Positions 23,992 to 33,742 are shown, numbered from the stretch's first letter. The stretch is 64,000 nt of DNA from Kribbella steppae (GCF_004342025.1 NZ_SLWN01000001.1:603972-667971); one strand, 5' to 3'. Made by a program: numbers and translations. The notes: generated by a model not told the origin, from the letters alone.

Positions 23992-26900
23992 ATGTTCTTA
24001 CGACGGGCGCTGCGGTACCGGTGGTCCCAGTCGCTGGTGCTGGCCGGGGTCAGCCTGCTGATCGGGACCTGCGCGGTGTTCGCGCCGTGGTTCGCCCGCG
24101 CCGTCGAGCAGACCGTGATGACCGAGGCGCTGTCCGGCCAGAAGCTGACGGCCGCCTGGCAACTCGAGTCCCGCGCCCCGGTCCGGAGCCGCGGCCCCGG
24201 TCGGGCCGAGACCCCGGAGGCGCTCGACCAACTCGTACCGGCCGGCCTCAAGCCGTTGTTCACCCCACCGGTGCACGGTATCTACTCGACCGTCGGCTGG
24301 CGCCTGCCGAGCAACATCGACGACCCCGCACCGAGCGGCCGACTGACCTGGCGGGACGGCTACTGCGCTCAACTCGTCCTGGTCGAGGGCCGCTGCCCGC
24401 AGCGCCCGAACGAGGTGGCCGCGTCGGCAGCGGACGTCGGCACCTGGCAGTTCAAGCTCGGCACCACCTTGACGGCACTGCCGTCGGACAATCTCGCCGA
24501 CGGCGGCGGCAAACTCACCGTGGTCGGCTTGTACCGGCCGAAGGAGGCCCGCGCGGACTACTGGTTCGGCCAGTACCCGACCGGCCACTCGCGCATCCCG
24601 GGCGACAAGGACCCAGGCTCGTCGGACTATCTCTTCACCGAACGTACGACGTTCGCCCAGACCGACTGGGCTCCGCGGATGACCTCCGACACCCGGCCGA
24701 TTCCCGGTGTGGCACGGATCAACGACCTGGAACGCCTGCAGGAGGAGTCGACCAGGGTCAACGGCAATGCCGTGGAGCTCGGACTGTTCGCCGAGAACAC
24801 TTCCGGCCTGGCCTCGATGATCGACCGCATCCAGCGTGAGCGCGAGCAAGCGACCACGATCATCCCGCTGGTGATGGTGCAGGTCGCCCTGTTCGGTGTG
24901 GTCGTCCTGGCGCTGGCACTGGCGGCTGTGGTCGACCAGAGGCGGCCGGAGATCGCTCTCGCCCGGCTGCGTGGCTCAAGTGCACGTCGTACCGCGAGAT
25001 CGTTGTCGCTCGAGCTGGGCCTACCTGTGCTGATCGGCACGCTCGCAGGGGCTCTCGCCGGCTTTGGACTGCTGATGATCGTCCGAGCGACCTGGCTCCG
25101 CAACGGCTCGCCGATCGAACTACCGTGGACAGTTCCGGCCGCACTGGTCGTCGCAGTGACGCTTGCGCTGATCGTCGTACGCCTGCAGATCCGCGGCGTC
25201 GTACGACAGCCGATCGCCAGTCTGCTGCGTCGGGTCGTACCGCGACGGCGCCGGGCTCTCGGCGTGGTGGACCTGTGCATCATCGTGTTGGCAGTGGCCG
25301 GGCTCATCGCTGGGCTGACGGGCGACGGCCGTGGTCCCCTGCCAGTCCTCACACCCGCTCTGCTGGCCCTGGCAGTCGGACTGGCCTTTGCACATCTGCT
25401 GCTGCCAACAGCAGGCGCGATCAGCCGGCAGGCTGCCCGACGCGGACAGCTCGGCCTCGCACTCGGGGCACTGCAGATCTCGCGCCGGCCGGCTGTGACT
25501 CGCATCGTCGCGGCAGTTGCAGTAGCAGCCGCGCTGGTGATGTTCGCGGGGCAGGCGTCCTCGGTGGGCGAGCACAACCGGGAAACCCGGGCCGGCTACG
25601 AGACGGGCGCCGAGGCCGTGCTGCGGATGAACGCCTTGTACCTCAGCGAGTTCACCCAGGCGGTCGACCAGATCGACCCCGACCGGCGCTGGCTAACCCC
25701 GGTGGTGATCGCGAGCCCGCCGTCGCCGGACGCGCTGAGGTCGATGATGATCGAGCCGGACAGCTTCCGCCGGATCGCGTACCGCGGCGACCTGCTGACC
25801 AACACCGACGGCTGGCAGACGCTGAAGGCACCGGCCGGCCCGCAGCCGATCGAGTTCCGCAGTTCGCAGCTCACCGTGACGGCCTCGACCGGCCCGATGA
25901 AGCAGGTGTCCGCGGAGACCACCAACGGTGAGCAGCCGGCGGCAGCGCCACCGAAGTCGGTCATCCTGCGGGCGAGTGTCGTCAGCCTGCGCAACGGCAG
26001 CCGGTACCTGGTCAGCTTCCCGCCGATGCCGCTCTCCCCCGGCAAGCCGTTCGAGCTGACGGCCGCGGTGGACTGCCTCGGCGGCTGCCAGTTGCTACAG
26101 CTCGGCATCGGCCGCGAGACGCTCGATCAGGCGGGCGTCGAAGGCGACGTGGTGATCAGCAAACTCTCCAGTGCGGACCGGCCGTCCATCCCGCTCGGAT
26201 CGCCGACCGACTGGAGTCCGGTCCGGCAGGCCGGCTCTGACCAAGGCTCGATCACGGCCAAGGCGGGCGGAGCGCTGACCGTCGCGGTGAGGAGCCTCGG
26301 CAACGACCAGATCCTGCAGTACGCGACCGTGCCCACGGTCGTTCCGGCCCTGGTCACTCCGGAGTACCCGTACGACGACGGCGCGACGACCAGCCCCGCG
26401 ATCGACGGCTCACCGATGACGCTGACCAAGCTCAACCAGCTGCTCGGCCCGGTGAACCGCTACCCGGACCGCACTGCCGTGGTCGATCTCGAGACGGTAC
26501 GACGCTTGGCCGGCAGCGTGGACGAGTCAGCGACGGACTACGAGGTATGGCTGAACGCGGACGGTCTGGCGAATGTCGACACGATCATGGCCCAGCTGAA
26601 CAAGGCCGGGTTCGCGGCAGAGCTCGTCGACCGCAGGGACGACCGCATCGCGTCGTACGGGCGGTCCGCTAGCGCACTGGCGTTGCAGCTGACGCCGGTC
26701 GTCGGTATCGCGGGCTGGGCGCTGGCAATCGTCGTACTCCTGCTCACTGTGGTGACGTCGTGGCGGTCGCGGGCGCAGGACTACGCGAGTCTGCGGATCA
26801 CCGGCGTACCTGCGAACACCACTGGTCGTGCTGCGCGGTGGGAGCAGACCGGTCCGGTGGCACTGGCCGTGCTGCTCGGGACTGTGTGTGGAGTGGTCGG

Positions 26901-27099
26901 CGCGCAGGTGGCGTTGCCGTTGATCCCACTGTTTGCCGACCCGGGTGGGCCGATCCCGTTGGAGCTGGACACCAACTGGACGGTCGTACTGATGCTCTGG
27001 CTGGTTGGAACGGCTGTGCTCGCCGCTGCGACGTTGCTACTCGGCACTGGGGTCAACAGACGCGCTGGCTACAACCGCATCCGGGAGGAGCTGACGTGA
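23992..27099 (+). CDS. FtsX/MacB-type ABC transporter permease
   Basis: A 1035-residue membrane protein with two FtsX-type halves: a first helix near residue 20, helices around 290-470 (RRPEIALARLRGSSARRT is the cytoplasmic loop between), a large exported region of about 400 residues, and a C-terminal helix group with SLRITGVPANTTGRAARWEQ. Such permeases move lipids, peptides or drugs, or couple ATP use to extracellular proteins. ATG at 23992 has AAGGGGG just upstream; the frame is open back to 23887. Coupled by GTGA overlap to two ATPase genes. Confidence 0.86.
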   Translation: MFLRRALRYRWSQSLVLAGVSLLIGTCAVFAPWFARAVEQTVMTEALSGQKLTAAWQLESRAPVRSRGPGRAETPEALDQLVPAGLKPLFTPPVHGIYSTVGWRLPSNIDDPAPSGRLTWRDGYCAQLVLVEGRCPQRPNEVAASAADVGTWQFKLGTTLTALPSDNLADGGGKLTVVGLYRPKEARADYWFGQYPTGHSRIPGDKDPGSSDYLFTERTTFAQTDWAPRMTSDTRPIPGVARINDLERLQEESTRVNGNAVELGLFAENTSGLASMIDRIQREREQATTIIPLVMVQVALFGVVVLALALAAVVDQRRPEIALARLRGSSARRTARSLSLELGLPVLIGTLAGALAGFGLLMIVRATWLRNGSPIELPWTVPAALVVAVTLALIVVRLQIRGVVRQPIASLLRRVVPRRRRALGVVDLCIIVLAVAGLIAGLTGDGRGPLPVLTPALLALAVGLAFAHLLLPTAGAISRQAARRGQLGLALGALQISRRPAVTRIVAAVAVAAALVMFAGQASSVGEHNRETRAGYETGAEAVLRMNALYLSEFTQAVDQIDPDRRWLTPVVIASPPSPDALRSMMIEPDSFRRIAYRGDLLTNTDGWQTLKAPAGPQPIEFRSSQLTVTASTGPMKQVSAETTNGEQPAAAPPKSVILRASVVSLRNGSRYLVSFPPMPLSPGKPFELTAAVDCLGGCQLLQLGIGRETLDQAGVEGDVVISKLSSADRPSIPLGSPTDWSPVRQAGSDQGSITAKAGGALTVAVRSLGNDQILQYATVPTVVPALVTPEYPYDDGATTSPAIDGSPMTLTKLNQLLGPVNRYPDRTAVVDLETVRRLAGSVDESATDYEVWLNADGLANVDTIMAQLNKAGFAAELVDRRDDRIASYGRSASALALQLTPVVGIAGWALAIVVLLLTVVTSWRSRAQDYASLRITGVPANTTGRAARWEQTGPVALAVLLGTVCGVVGAQVALPLIPLFADPGGPIPLELDTNWTVVLMLWLVGTAVLAAATLLLGTGVNRRAGYNRIREELT

Positions 27100-27932
27100 C
27101 GGGATTGGCGATCAGTACGACGGGACTGGTGCACATCTACCGTGCACACGGGCATGACGTCGCCGCACTGTCTGGCATCGGCATCACTGTGCGACCAGGC
27201 GAGCTGGTCGGACTGCTAGGCCCGTCCGGTGCTGGCAAGTCGACACTGCTGCAGCTGTGTGGCGGACTGCTGACGCCAAGCGCCGGCCGACTGCAGATCG
27301 GTGAGCACAACATCGCGACGATGACCGAGGCCGAACTGGACCGGATGCGCTCGGGCGACGTGGGCATCGTGCTGCAGGGCGCTGGGCGGAACCTCATCCC
27401 CTACCTGACGCCGGTGGACAACATCCGGTACGCACAAGGCGCTGCAAGCCGCGACCGCGAGCTGCCGAGTCCTGACGACGTACTCGAGCTGGTTGGACTC
27501 CAAGAGCACCGCACTACGCCATTGACGTCGCTGACACCAGGGCAGATCCAGCTGTGTGCCGTAGCGGTGGGGATCGCCACGTATCCGGGGCTGCTGCTGG
27601 CGGATGAGCCGACCAGTCAGCTGGACCATCAGGCGCGGGACGAGGTACTCGCAGCGATCCGGACGATCAACGCGGAGACCGGGATGACCGTGCTGCTGAT
27701 CACCCACGACCCGGAGGTCGCGGCGACACTCCCCCGGACCATCACGATCCGGGACGGGCGGATCGCGTCGGAGGGACGGTCCGGTGAGGAGTACGCCGTG
27801 GTGGCGACCGACGGATCGTTGCCGTTGCCACCGCACGTGGCCGAACTCCTGCCGGCCGGAACGCTGGTCCAGGTGACGACGGAGGACGGCGAGATCCGCC
27901 TGACGCCGGTGGAACAGGAGGGCACGCGGTGA
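27096..27932 (+). CDS. ABC transporter ATPase with non-standard signature motif
   Basis: A 278-residue LolD/MacB-type ATPase: Walker A GPSGAGKST, Walker B LLLADEPTSQLD and H-loop LLITHDPEVAA. The signature is TSLTPGQIQL instead of LSGGQ, so its composite ATP site may be weak. A ~50-residue C-terminal extension follows the core. Starts GTG overlapping the permease stop and ends overlapping the second ATPase gene. Confidence 0.87.
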   Translation: MTGLAISTTGLVHIYRAHGHDVAALSGIGITVRPGELVGLLGPSGAGKSTLLQLCGGLLTPSAGRLQIGEHNIATMTEAELDRMRSGDVGIVLQGAGRNLIPYLTPVDNIRYAQGAASRDRELPSPDDVLELVGLQEHRTTPLTSLTPGQIQLCAVAVGIATYPGLLLADEPTSQLDHQARDEVLAAIRTINAETGMTVLLITHDPEVAATLPRTITIRDGRIASEGRSGEEYAVVATDGSLPLPPHVAELLPAGTLVQVTTEDGEIRLTPVEQEGTR

Positions 27933-28576
27933 TCAGCGTCAGCGAGGTGACAGTCGCGTACGGCGACCTGGTCGCGGTGGCGGACGTGTCGTTCGAGGTG
28001 CCGCCCGGCTTCGTGCTCGCGGTCAGCGGACCGTCCGGCGCCGGGAAGAGCTCGTTGCTGTGGGCAATCGCCGGCGCGGTGCCGGTGAAGTCGGGGCAGG
28101 TCGAGGTGGACGGTCGGGTGATCACGGACCGCCCGCGTGCGGCGGCGCACGGCGTCGTACTGATCCCACAGGGGAACGGGCTGGCGCGGGTGCTGACCGC
28201 GCGGGAGAACCTGTCGATGCCGTTGCTGGCGGATCGCAAGCCCACCGAGGAGGTCGACCGGGTGATCGAGGAGGCGCTGACCTCGGTCGGCCTCCTGGAC
28301 AGCGGCGACCATCTCGTCGAGGAGCTGTCCGGAGGTGAACAGCAGCGAGTCGCGGTCGCCCGCGGGATCGCCCAGCAGGGCCGGGTGATCTTGGCCGACG
28401 AGTCGACCAGCGAGCTCGACAGCAGCAATCGCGAGCGGGTGCTCGATCTCCTGCGGACACAGGCCGATCGCGGTGCCGCTGTCGTCATCGCCACCCACGA
28501 CCCGACCGTCGCCGAGGCCGCCGACGGCCACGCGCTGATGGACGAAGGCCGGCTGACGTGGGTACGGCGTCTGTGA
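27929..28576 (+). CDS. ABC transporter ATPase (second, canonical signature)
   Basis: A 215-residue ATPase with Walker A GPSGAGKSS, signature ELSGGEQQRVAVARG and H-loop VIATHDPT. Walker B reads VILADESTSELD, with Ser in place of the usual Pro after Glu. Together with the preceding ATPase it could form a heterodimer in which one ATP site is degenerate. GTG start, GTGA overlap. Confidence 0.88.
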   Translation: MISVSEVTVAYGDLVAVADVSFEVPPGFVLAVSGPSGAGKSSLLWAIAGAVPVKSGQVEVDGRVITDRPRAAAHGVVLIPQGNGLARVLTARENLSMPLLADRKPTEEVDRVIEEALTSVGLLDSGDHLVEELSGGEQQRVAVARGIAQQGRVILADESTSELDSSNRERVLDLLRTQADRGAAVVIATHDPTVAEAADGHALMDEGRLTWVRRL

Positions 28577-28600
28577 CCGGACAGACATCGAACGCGTTTC

Positions 28601-29059
28601 TCACACGCCCATCAGGAGCGGCCGCGCGGGCACACCTTCGGTCAGCAACGCGTGAACCAAGCTGGGCAACGCACGAGGTGAGAACTCGGCCTCAGCCGCC
28701 AGCAACTCGTCGACGGTCCACCAACGGCAGTCGCTGACGCCCTCCAGTTCCCAGTCAGACGTGGGCTCAGGCGTGAAGTGCGCGGTGCGGACGACGTAGT
28801 AGTCATTGCGCACGCCGTCGTGGCCGGCGGCGTACGGTCCGACTGCCTCCTGGCGCCAGACGTGCTGCTGGATGTCGGCGGACAGCAGACCGACCTCCTC
28901 CCGCAGCTCGCGCGTGAGAGCTTCGTGAGCAGATTCGCCCGGCTCAAGGCCTCCTCCGGGGGCAACCCAGAAGGAGAGGTTCGGGAGCTCGCAGCGCAGG
29001 AGGAGGAGTCTGTCTGAAGGGTCCAGGATGAGGCCTCGGGTGGAGTGACGGAGGTTCAC
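28601..29059 (-). CDS. Nudix hydrolase
   Basis: A 152-residue Nudix pyrophosphatase. The Nudix box starts GGGLEPGESAHEALTREL and continues REEVGL, a full GX5EX7REUXEEXGU match. Substrates (oxidised nucleotides, sugar nucleotides, others) cannot be told. GTG at 29059 overlaps the stop of the upstream GNAT-Nudix gene, whose C-terminal domain is a close paralogue (WWTVDELLAAEAEFSPRALP against WWTLEELLTSEARFAPRALP). Confidence 0.88.
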   Translation of the reverse strand: MNLRHSTRGLILDPSDRLLLLRCELPNLSFWVAPGGGLEPGESAHEALTRELREEVGLLSADIQQHVWRQEAVGPYAAGHDGVRNDYYVVRTAHFTPEPTSDWELEGVSDCRWWTVDELLAAEAEFSPRALPSLVHALLTEGVPARPLLMGV

Positions 29060-30513
29060 AGGCTCACCTGGGTCGGAGTGGTGGGTGGGCCGCTCTCGAG
29101 GAGATCCTGCACCAACTGGGGAAGGGCTCGGGGCGCGAAGCGGGCCTCGGAGGTGAGGAGTTCCTCCAGGGTCCACCAGCGGTGGCCGTGGACGTTCTCG
29201 GCCTGGAGCTCGGTCTCGGTGAGGGTGCCGCCGACGGTGAAGGGCTCGGTGCGGACGAGGAAGTAGTCGTTGATGACGCCGTCGTACCCGGTGGCGTGGC
29301 CCTCGGCAACTACTTCCTGGTGCCAGAGGTGCTGCAGTTCGTCAGGAGCGTCGAGGCCGATCTCCTCCTGCAGCTCACGATGCAGGCCGTCCCGCAACGA
29401 CTCGTCTGCCTCGAGCCCTCCGCCCGGCGTCGCCCAGAGCGGACCGCTGGGGAACTCGAAGCGGACCAGCAGGATCCGGTCGGCAGGGTCCAGTACGACG
29501 GCGCGAGCGGCGGGACGCAGCCGGGGGTAGGTCAGCTCGAGCTCGCGATGCTCCTCGATCGAGCGGAAACCGAAGCGGGCGTTGACCTTCTGCATCGGAC
29601 CGTTCGACAGCGCCGTCCAGGTGTGCAGGTAGCGCTGGGTCTTCCGGTGCTTCGCCAGCTGATCGAGATTGGCCAGCTTCAGGTGAGTGCCCAGGTTGTG
29701 CCCGCGGTGCTCCCGCAGTACCAAGGTGTCGTCCTGCTGGGCGTGCGAGTCGTCACCCCGTGGCAGGTACATCAACGTGTACCCGGCCGGCTCCCCCGAC
29801 AGCGTGTGCGCCATCGTGACGAGCGCGAGGTAGCTCCGGTCGATCCGCTGCTCACTCGCCTGCAGCTTCTCCACCGTCCACGGCACCACTTCGCGCGTCA
29901 TCCCGCCCGTCGGTACGTCGTGATCCATCGCGGTGTGCAGATCGGCGTACGCCTGCTGGTGTTCCGGCGGGCACACACCCGCCCACGACGTCAGCCGATA
30001 CCCGTCCAGCACTCCGGCGGTACGACGCAAGTCGTCCAGCAGCACCTCGTCGTACGGCAGTGGTACGACGAGGTGGTCCTCGACATGCTCGACGGAGAAA
30101 CCAAGGTGGCCGGCGAACTCAGCGCCGGGCCACGGCTCGGATGGCACTCCGACCTCGGTCTGGAAAATGGTCCGCCCGAGCTGCGCCGCCCGCCTCACGG
30201 CCCACTGCCACAGCGCCGTACCGATACCACGCCGCCGATGCTGCGGCGGTACGTCGATCTCGACCTCGACCGTGTCGAGATTGTCGGTCAGCCGGTACTC
30301 GAACAGCATCGCACCGAGCACCCGGTCGTCCTCGAACGCGCCGACCGCGAGCCGCCGCTTGAGCGGGCCGGGGTTGCGCAGCGAGAAGCCGAGCGCCTCC
30401 CGCCCGACCACGAGCGCGGCCTCGCGCCCCGCGACCACACCGGCCCGCAGGGCGTCGTACCACTCGTCGAAGAGGGCCAGGTCGGCCGGGTCGATCTCGC
30501 GAACGCTGATCAC
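29056..30513 (-). CDS. GNAT-GNAT-Nudix fusion protein
   Basis: A 485-residue three-part protein. Residues 1-150 form a GNAT domain with VDVPPQHRRRGIGTAL-type motif A (seen as IDVPPQHRRRGIGTALWQW); residues 150-325 form a second GNAT-like half with VLREHRGHNLGTHLKLANL and TWTALSNGPMQKVNARFGF; residues 330-485 form a Nudix hydrolase with box GGGLEADESLRDGLHREL then QEEIGL. Fusing an acetyltransferase to a Nudix hydrolase suggests linked modification of a nucleotide-type metabolite (inference). Confidence 0.83.
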   Translation of the reverse strand: MISVREIDPADLALFDEWYDALRAGVVAGREAALVVGREALGFSLRNPGPLKRRLAVGAFEDDRVLGAMLFEYRLTDNLDTVEVEIDVPPQHRRRGIGTALWQWAVRRAAQLGRTIFQTEVGVPSEPWPGAEFAGHLGFSVEHVEDHLVVPLPYDEVLLDDLRRTAGVLDGYRLTSWAGVCPPEHQQAYADLHTAMDHDVPTGGMTREVVPWTVEKLQASEQRIDRSYLALVTMAHTLSGEPAGYTLMYLPRGDDSHAQQDDTLVLREHRGHNLGTHLKLANLDQLAKHRKTQRYLHTWTALSNGPMQKVNARFGFRSIEEHRELELTYPRLRPAARAVVLDPADRILLVRFEFPSGPLWATPGGGLEADESLRDGLHRELQEEIGLDAPDELQHLWHQEVVAEGHATGYDGVINDYFLVRTEPFTVGGTLTETELQAENVHGHRWWTLEELLTSEARFAPRALPQLVQDLLESGPPTTPTQVSL

Positions 30514-30559
30514 CCGGCCGACCCAACCAAACGAACGGGTCAGCTGGCCACCGAATTAC

Positions 30560-32419
30560 TCAGGCCGGGGCAACCTTGCCCGAGTACATGCCCATGATCA
30601 CGAAGTTGTCGGCGTACGGCGCGTTCTTCAGGATCGGGTCGTCGTCCGCCGGGAACTTGGCAACTCGGGTACCTTCCAGAGCCGGGTTGTTACCGTAGCG
30701 CTCCCACAGCGGGATGATCGGCAGCAACTCGTTGAACGCCATCGCCGCGGCGGTGATGTTCTTCTTCTGCTCGTCGACATTCAGGCCCTGGGCCGACTTG
30801 TCGACCACGGCCTTCAGGTCGATCGGACCGGCCGAGGTGGTTTGCTTGAGCGGGAAGTTCATCCCCTTACCGCCCGAGTTCGCCGCGATCACGTAGTTGA
30901 ACGTGTACAGGTCCTGGACGAACGCGAAGTACGGGTGCGGGTGGTTCGAGGCGCCCCAACCCTGGATCGCGATGTCGAACTTCCCGGCCAGGACGTCGGG
31001 GTTCAGCTGGGTGAAGGTGATGCCCCGCTTGGTGATGTTGAACCCGAACTTGTTCAGCTGGTCGGCCGCGTTGGTGGCGGCCGGGTTCCAGTCGGCGAAC
31101 TCGGTCGGGAACTTGATGTCGTACGCCGCGGGCTTGCCGGCCGACGTCGTCCACTTGTCGCCGGACTTCTTCCAGCCGGCCGCCTGCAGCAGCTGGGTGG
31201 CCTTGTCGAGGTCCTTCTCGTAGGCCTGCAGCTTCTTCTGGTCGGCGTCGGTGATCCAGTCGGGGACGAGGATGTCGGAGAACCCGGCCATGAACTTGCA
31301 GGGCTTGCCCGACTCGCCGAGCGCGACGGTGCCGTTCTCGTTGCGGTCGAGGACGTAGGCGATCGCCTGCCGCACCCGGGCGTCGGCGAGCTCCGGGTGG
31401 GTGGTGTAGTTGAACACGAGCGAGGGGCCCGAATACACCGGCGGCCGGAGGATCCGGAACCCGTTCTGCTGGAAGGTCTTCTCGCTGGCCACCGCGAAGC
31501 CGTGGGTCGCGTAGTCGACGTCCTTGTTCATCACGACCGGGGTGATGTCGGAGGTCTCACCGTTGTACAGAACGACCTTGCTGAACGCGATCTTGTCGGC
31601 GAACAGGCCCTTGTCGTTCTTCACCAGCGTCATCTGGGCATTTGTCATGGTCTTCGGGTCGTAGTTGAACGGACCCGACACGACCGGGTTCTCCGGCCGG
31701 AGCTTCTGGAAGTCGCCGTTCAGCTTCTTGCCCTCGGCGCTGTCCAGGCTGGTGTTGGCCTTCCGCATGGCCTCGGCCTTGGTGGCCCACTCACCGTAGA
31801 CGGAGCTGGGCAGGATCGGTGCCCGGAGGATATAGCGCTCGAGCACCGTCGACGGGGTGCCGATGGTGAACAGCACCGTGGTGTCGTCCTGGGCCTTGAC
31901 GTCGGACAGGAACGTCCAGTCCTGCTGGCGCATCAGCCAGCGCAGGTTGAACGTGTCCACGACGTCCTTGGCGGTGACCGGCGAGCCGTCGCTCCAGGTC
32001 AGGCCGGAGCGGAGCTTCATCGTGTAGGTGTTGGCCGCAGCGTCCAGCGAGCTGGACTCGGCCATCATGTATTCCCACTTCTTGTCCGCCCAGTAGTACA
32101 TCCCGCCGCTCGGGTAGATCAGGTCGAGGTACGGGCTCTGCTGCTGGATGCCTTCGGTGACACCCGCCGCCAGGTTGTAGTGGCCCTTGGGCGGCAGCTG
32201 GTAGGGATACGCGCCGTGGAACTCCTTGTTGCCGGACTTGTCGCCCGCCTCGTCGCTGTTCGGGTCGCTCGGCGAACACGCCGTCAGCGACCCGATGCCG
32301 GCCGCGCCGACACCGGCGATACCGAACAGTTGGAGCACGTGCCGGCGGGAGATCGCATTGGACAGGGCGCTCGCGCCCGGTCCGTTGGTGCCGGAATCGT
32401 TGGTGCCGGTGGGACTCAT
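30560..32419 (-). CDS. Peptide ABC transporter substrate-binding lipoprotein
   Basis: A 619-residue SBP_bac_5 (DppA/OppA) family receptor. The N-terminus has a twin-arginine-like SRRHVLQLFG and lipobox LTAC. Family segments include MKLRSGLTWSDGSPVTAKDVVDTF split as MKLRSGLTWSDG and SPVTAKDVV, and VRQAIAYVLDRNENG. It is the last gene of the importer cluster transcribed from 37055, downstream of a small membrane protein gene, and lies 64 bases after it. Confidence 0.92.
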   Translation of the reverse strand: MSPTGTNDSGTNGPGASALSNAISRRHVLQLFGIAGVGAAGIGSLTACSPSDPNSDEAGDKSGNKEFHGAYPYQLPPKGHYNLAAGVTEGIQQQSPYLDLIYPSGGMYYWADKKWEYMMAESSSLDAAANTYTMKLRSGLTWSDGSPVTAKDVVDTFNLRWLMRQQDWTFLSDVKAQDDTTVLFTIGTPSTVLERYILRAPILPSSVYGEWATKAEAMRKANTSLDSAEGKKLNGDFQKLRPENPVVSGPFNYDPKTMTNAQMTLVKNDKGLFADKIAFSKVVLYNGETSDITPVVMNKDVDYATHGFAVASEKTFQQNGFRILRPPVYSGPSLVFNYTTHPELADARVRQAIAYVLDRNENGTVALGESGKPCKFMAGFSDILVPDWITDADQKKLQAYEKDLDKATQLLQAAGWKKSGDKWTTSAGKPAAYDIKFPTEFADWNPAATNAADQLNKFGFNITKRGITFTQLNPDVLAGKFDIAIQGWGASNHPHPYFAFVQDLYTFNYVIAANSGGKGMNFPLKQTTSAGPIDLKAVVDKSAQGLNVDEQKKNITAAAMAFNELLPIIPLWERYGNNPALEGTRVAKFPADDDPILKNAPYADNFVIMGMYSGKVAPA

Positions 32420-32483
32420 TCCTTCGTCCTTTCTGATCTGACCACACGCCCATGTGGCCAGGCACTACTGGTTTGACGTACTG

Positions 32484-32687
32484 CTAACCGCCCTCGTGTT
32501 TTTCGCGGCGCTTGGCCACGACGACCAAGACCACGACGATCAGGCCCAGTAGCAGGCCCAAACACAAGGTGAACAGGGTGACGACGAACTCCGGTGTGCC
32601 CGGCGTCAGCGTGAACAGCAGAATCACGCTGGCCAGCACCAGGAACGCCGCCCAGCCGAGCCCGACCCGGCCGATCTGGGGTCCCAT
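32484..32687 (-). CDS. 67-residue two-helix membrane protein
   Basis: MGPQIGRVGLGWAAFLVLAS opens a protein with two membrane helices and a basic end VVAKRREKHEGG. The ATG at 32687 shares a base with the stop of the upstream ATPase gene (TGATG), so it is part of the importer operon. Role unknown; it may help assemble or regulate the permease. Confidence 0.7.
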   Translation of the reverse strand: MGPQIGRVGLGWAAFLVLASVILLFTLTPGTPEFVVTLFTLCLGLLLGLIVVVLVVVAKRREKHEGG

Positions 32688-33742
32688 CAGGCCACCGGTT
32701 GATCCGGCCGGCCCGCGTCGGCGCCGTCGCGGGCCACCACGTGGCACGCGGCCGACTGACCGGAACGTACTTCGACCAGTTGGGGCACCGCTCCGTCGCA
32801 CAGACCGTCTTCGAACAGCGGGCAGCGCGGATGGAACGCGCACCCGGGTGGCAGGTGCGCCAGGCTCGGGATCTCCAGGCTGCGCAGGGATCCGGCGCCC
32901 TTGGTCTTGGTCAGATCGGGATCGGGTTCGGGGATCGCGTCGATCAGCGCCCGGGTGTAGGGATGGGTGGGCGCGTTGATGATCTTCGGGGTCGGGCCGA
33001 ACTCGACGATCCGGCCCAGGTACATGACCGCGGTCTTCCCGTGCCAGCCGAAGTACTTCGCGATCGCCAGGTCGTGGGTGATGAACAAGAACCCGACCCC
33101 GAGCTCGTCCCGCAGCCGCCCGAGCATCGCCAGCACGCTGATCCGGATCGACACGTCGAGCATCGAGGTCGACTCGTCCGCGATGATGATCTTCGGGTCC
33201 AGCGTCAGGGCCCGGGCCACGGCCACCCGCTGCCGTTGACCACCCGACAGTTGATGCGGGTACTTCAGCAGGAAGTTCTCCGCCGGGGTCAGGTCGACCT
33301 TCGTCAGCAGCTCCACCGCTCGCTCGGCGGCCGCCTTCTTGCCCTTGACCACGCCGTGCTTGAGCAGCGGCGCAACGAGCGTCTGCAGGATGGTCCGGGT
33401 CGGGTTCAGCGAGGCGTACGGATCCTGGTGGACGTACTGGACGCTGCGCCGGAAGGTGCCGAAGGCATTCCGCTTCATCGACCAGATGTCGGTCCCGTCG
33501 AAGGCGACCTTACCGTCGCTCGGCCGGGCCAGTCCGGCCGCCATCCGCGCAGCGGTCGTCTTGCCGGAGCCGCTCTCACCGACCAGGCAGAGCACCTCAC
33601 CGGGGTTGATCGACAGGTCGACGTGGTCGACCGCACGGATCGGACCAGCCTTGGTGTCGAACACCTGGCTGACCCCGTCCAGCGTCATCAGCGGCTGACG
33701 TCCCTCAGCCGTCCCCGCCCGGGCAGTCTCGGTCGCGGTCAT
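32687..33742 (-). CDS. Oligopeptide/dipeptide ABC transporter ATPase (OppF type)
   Basis: A 351-residue ATPase with Walker A GESGSGKTT, Q-loop VQYVHQDPYASLNP, signature QLSGGQRQRVAVARA, Walker B IIADESTSMLD, and the OppF/DppF C-terminal Cys motif CAFHPRCPLFEDGLC. ATG at 33742 is chosen; the open frame to 33871 consists of the intergenic hairpin repeat and gives no conserved sequence. Walker B has Ser where Pro is usual. Confidence 0.9.
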   Translation of the reverse strand: MTATETARAGTAEGRQPLMTLDGVSQVFDTKAGPIRAVDHVDLSINPGEVLCLVGESGSGKTTAARMAAGLARPSDGKVAFDGTDIWSMKRNAFGTFRRSVQYVHQDPYASLNPTRTILQTLVAPLLKHGVVKGKKAAAERAVELLTKVDLTPAENFLLKYPHQLSGGQRQRVAVARALTLDPKIIIADESTSMLDVSIRISVLAMLGRLRDELGVGFLFITHDLAIAKYFGWHGKTAVMYLGRIVEFGPTPKIINAPTHPYTRALIDAIPEPDPDLTKTKGAGSLRSLEIPSLAHLPPGCAFHPRCPLFEDGLCDGAVPQLVEVRSGQSAACHVVARDGADAGRPDQPVA

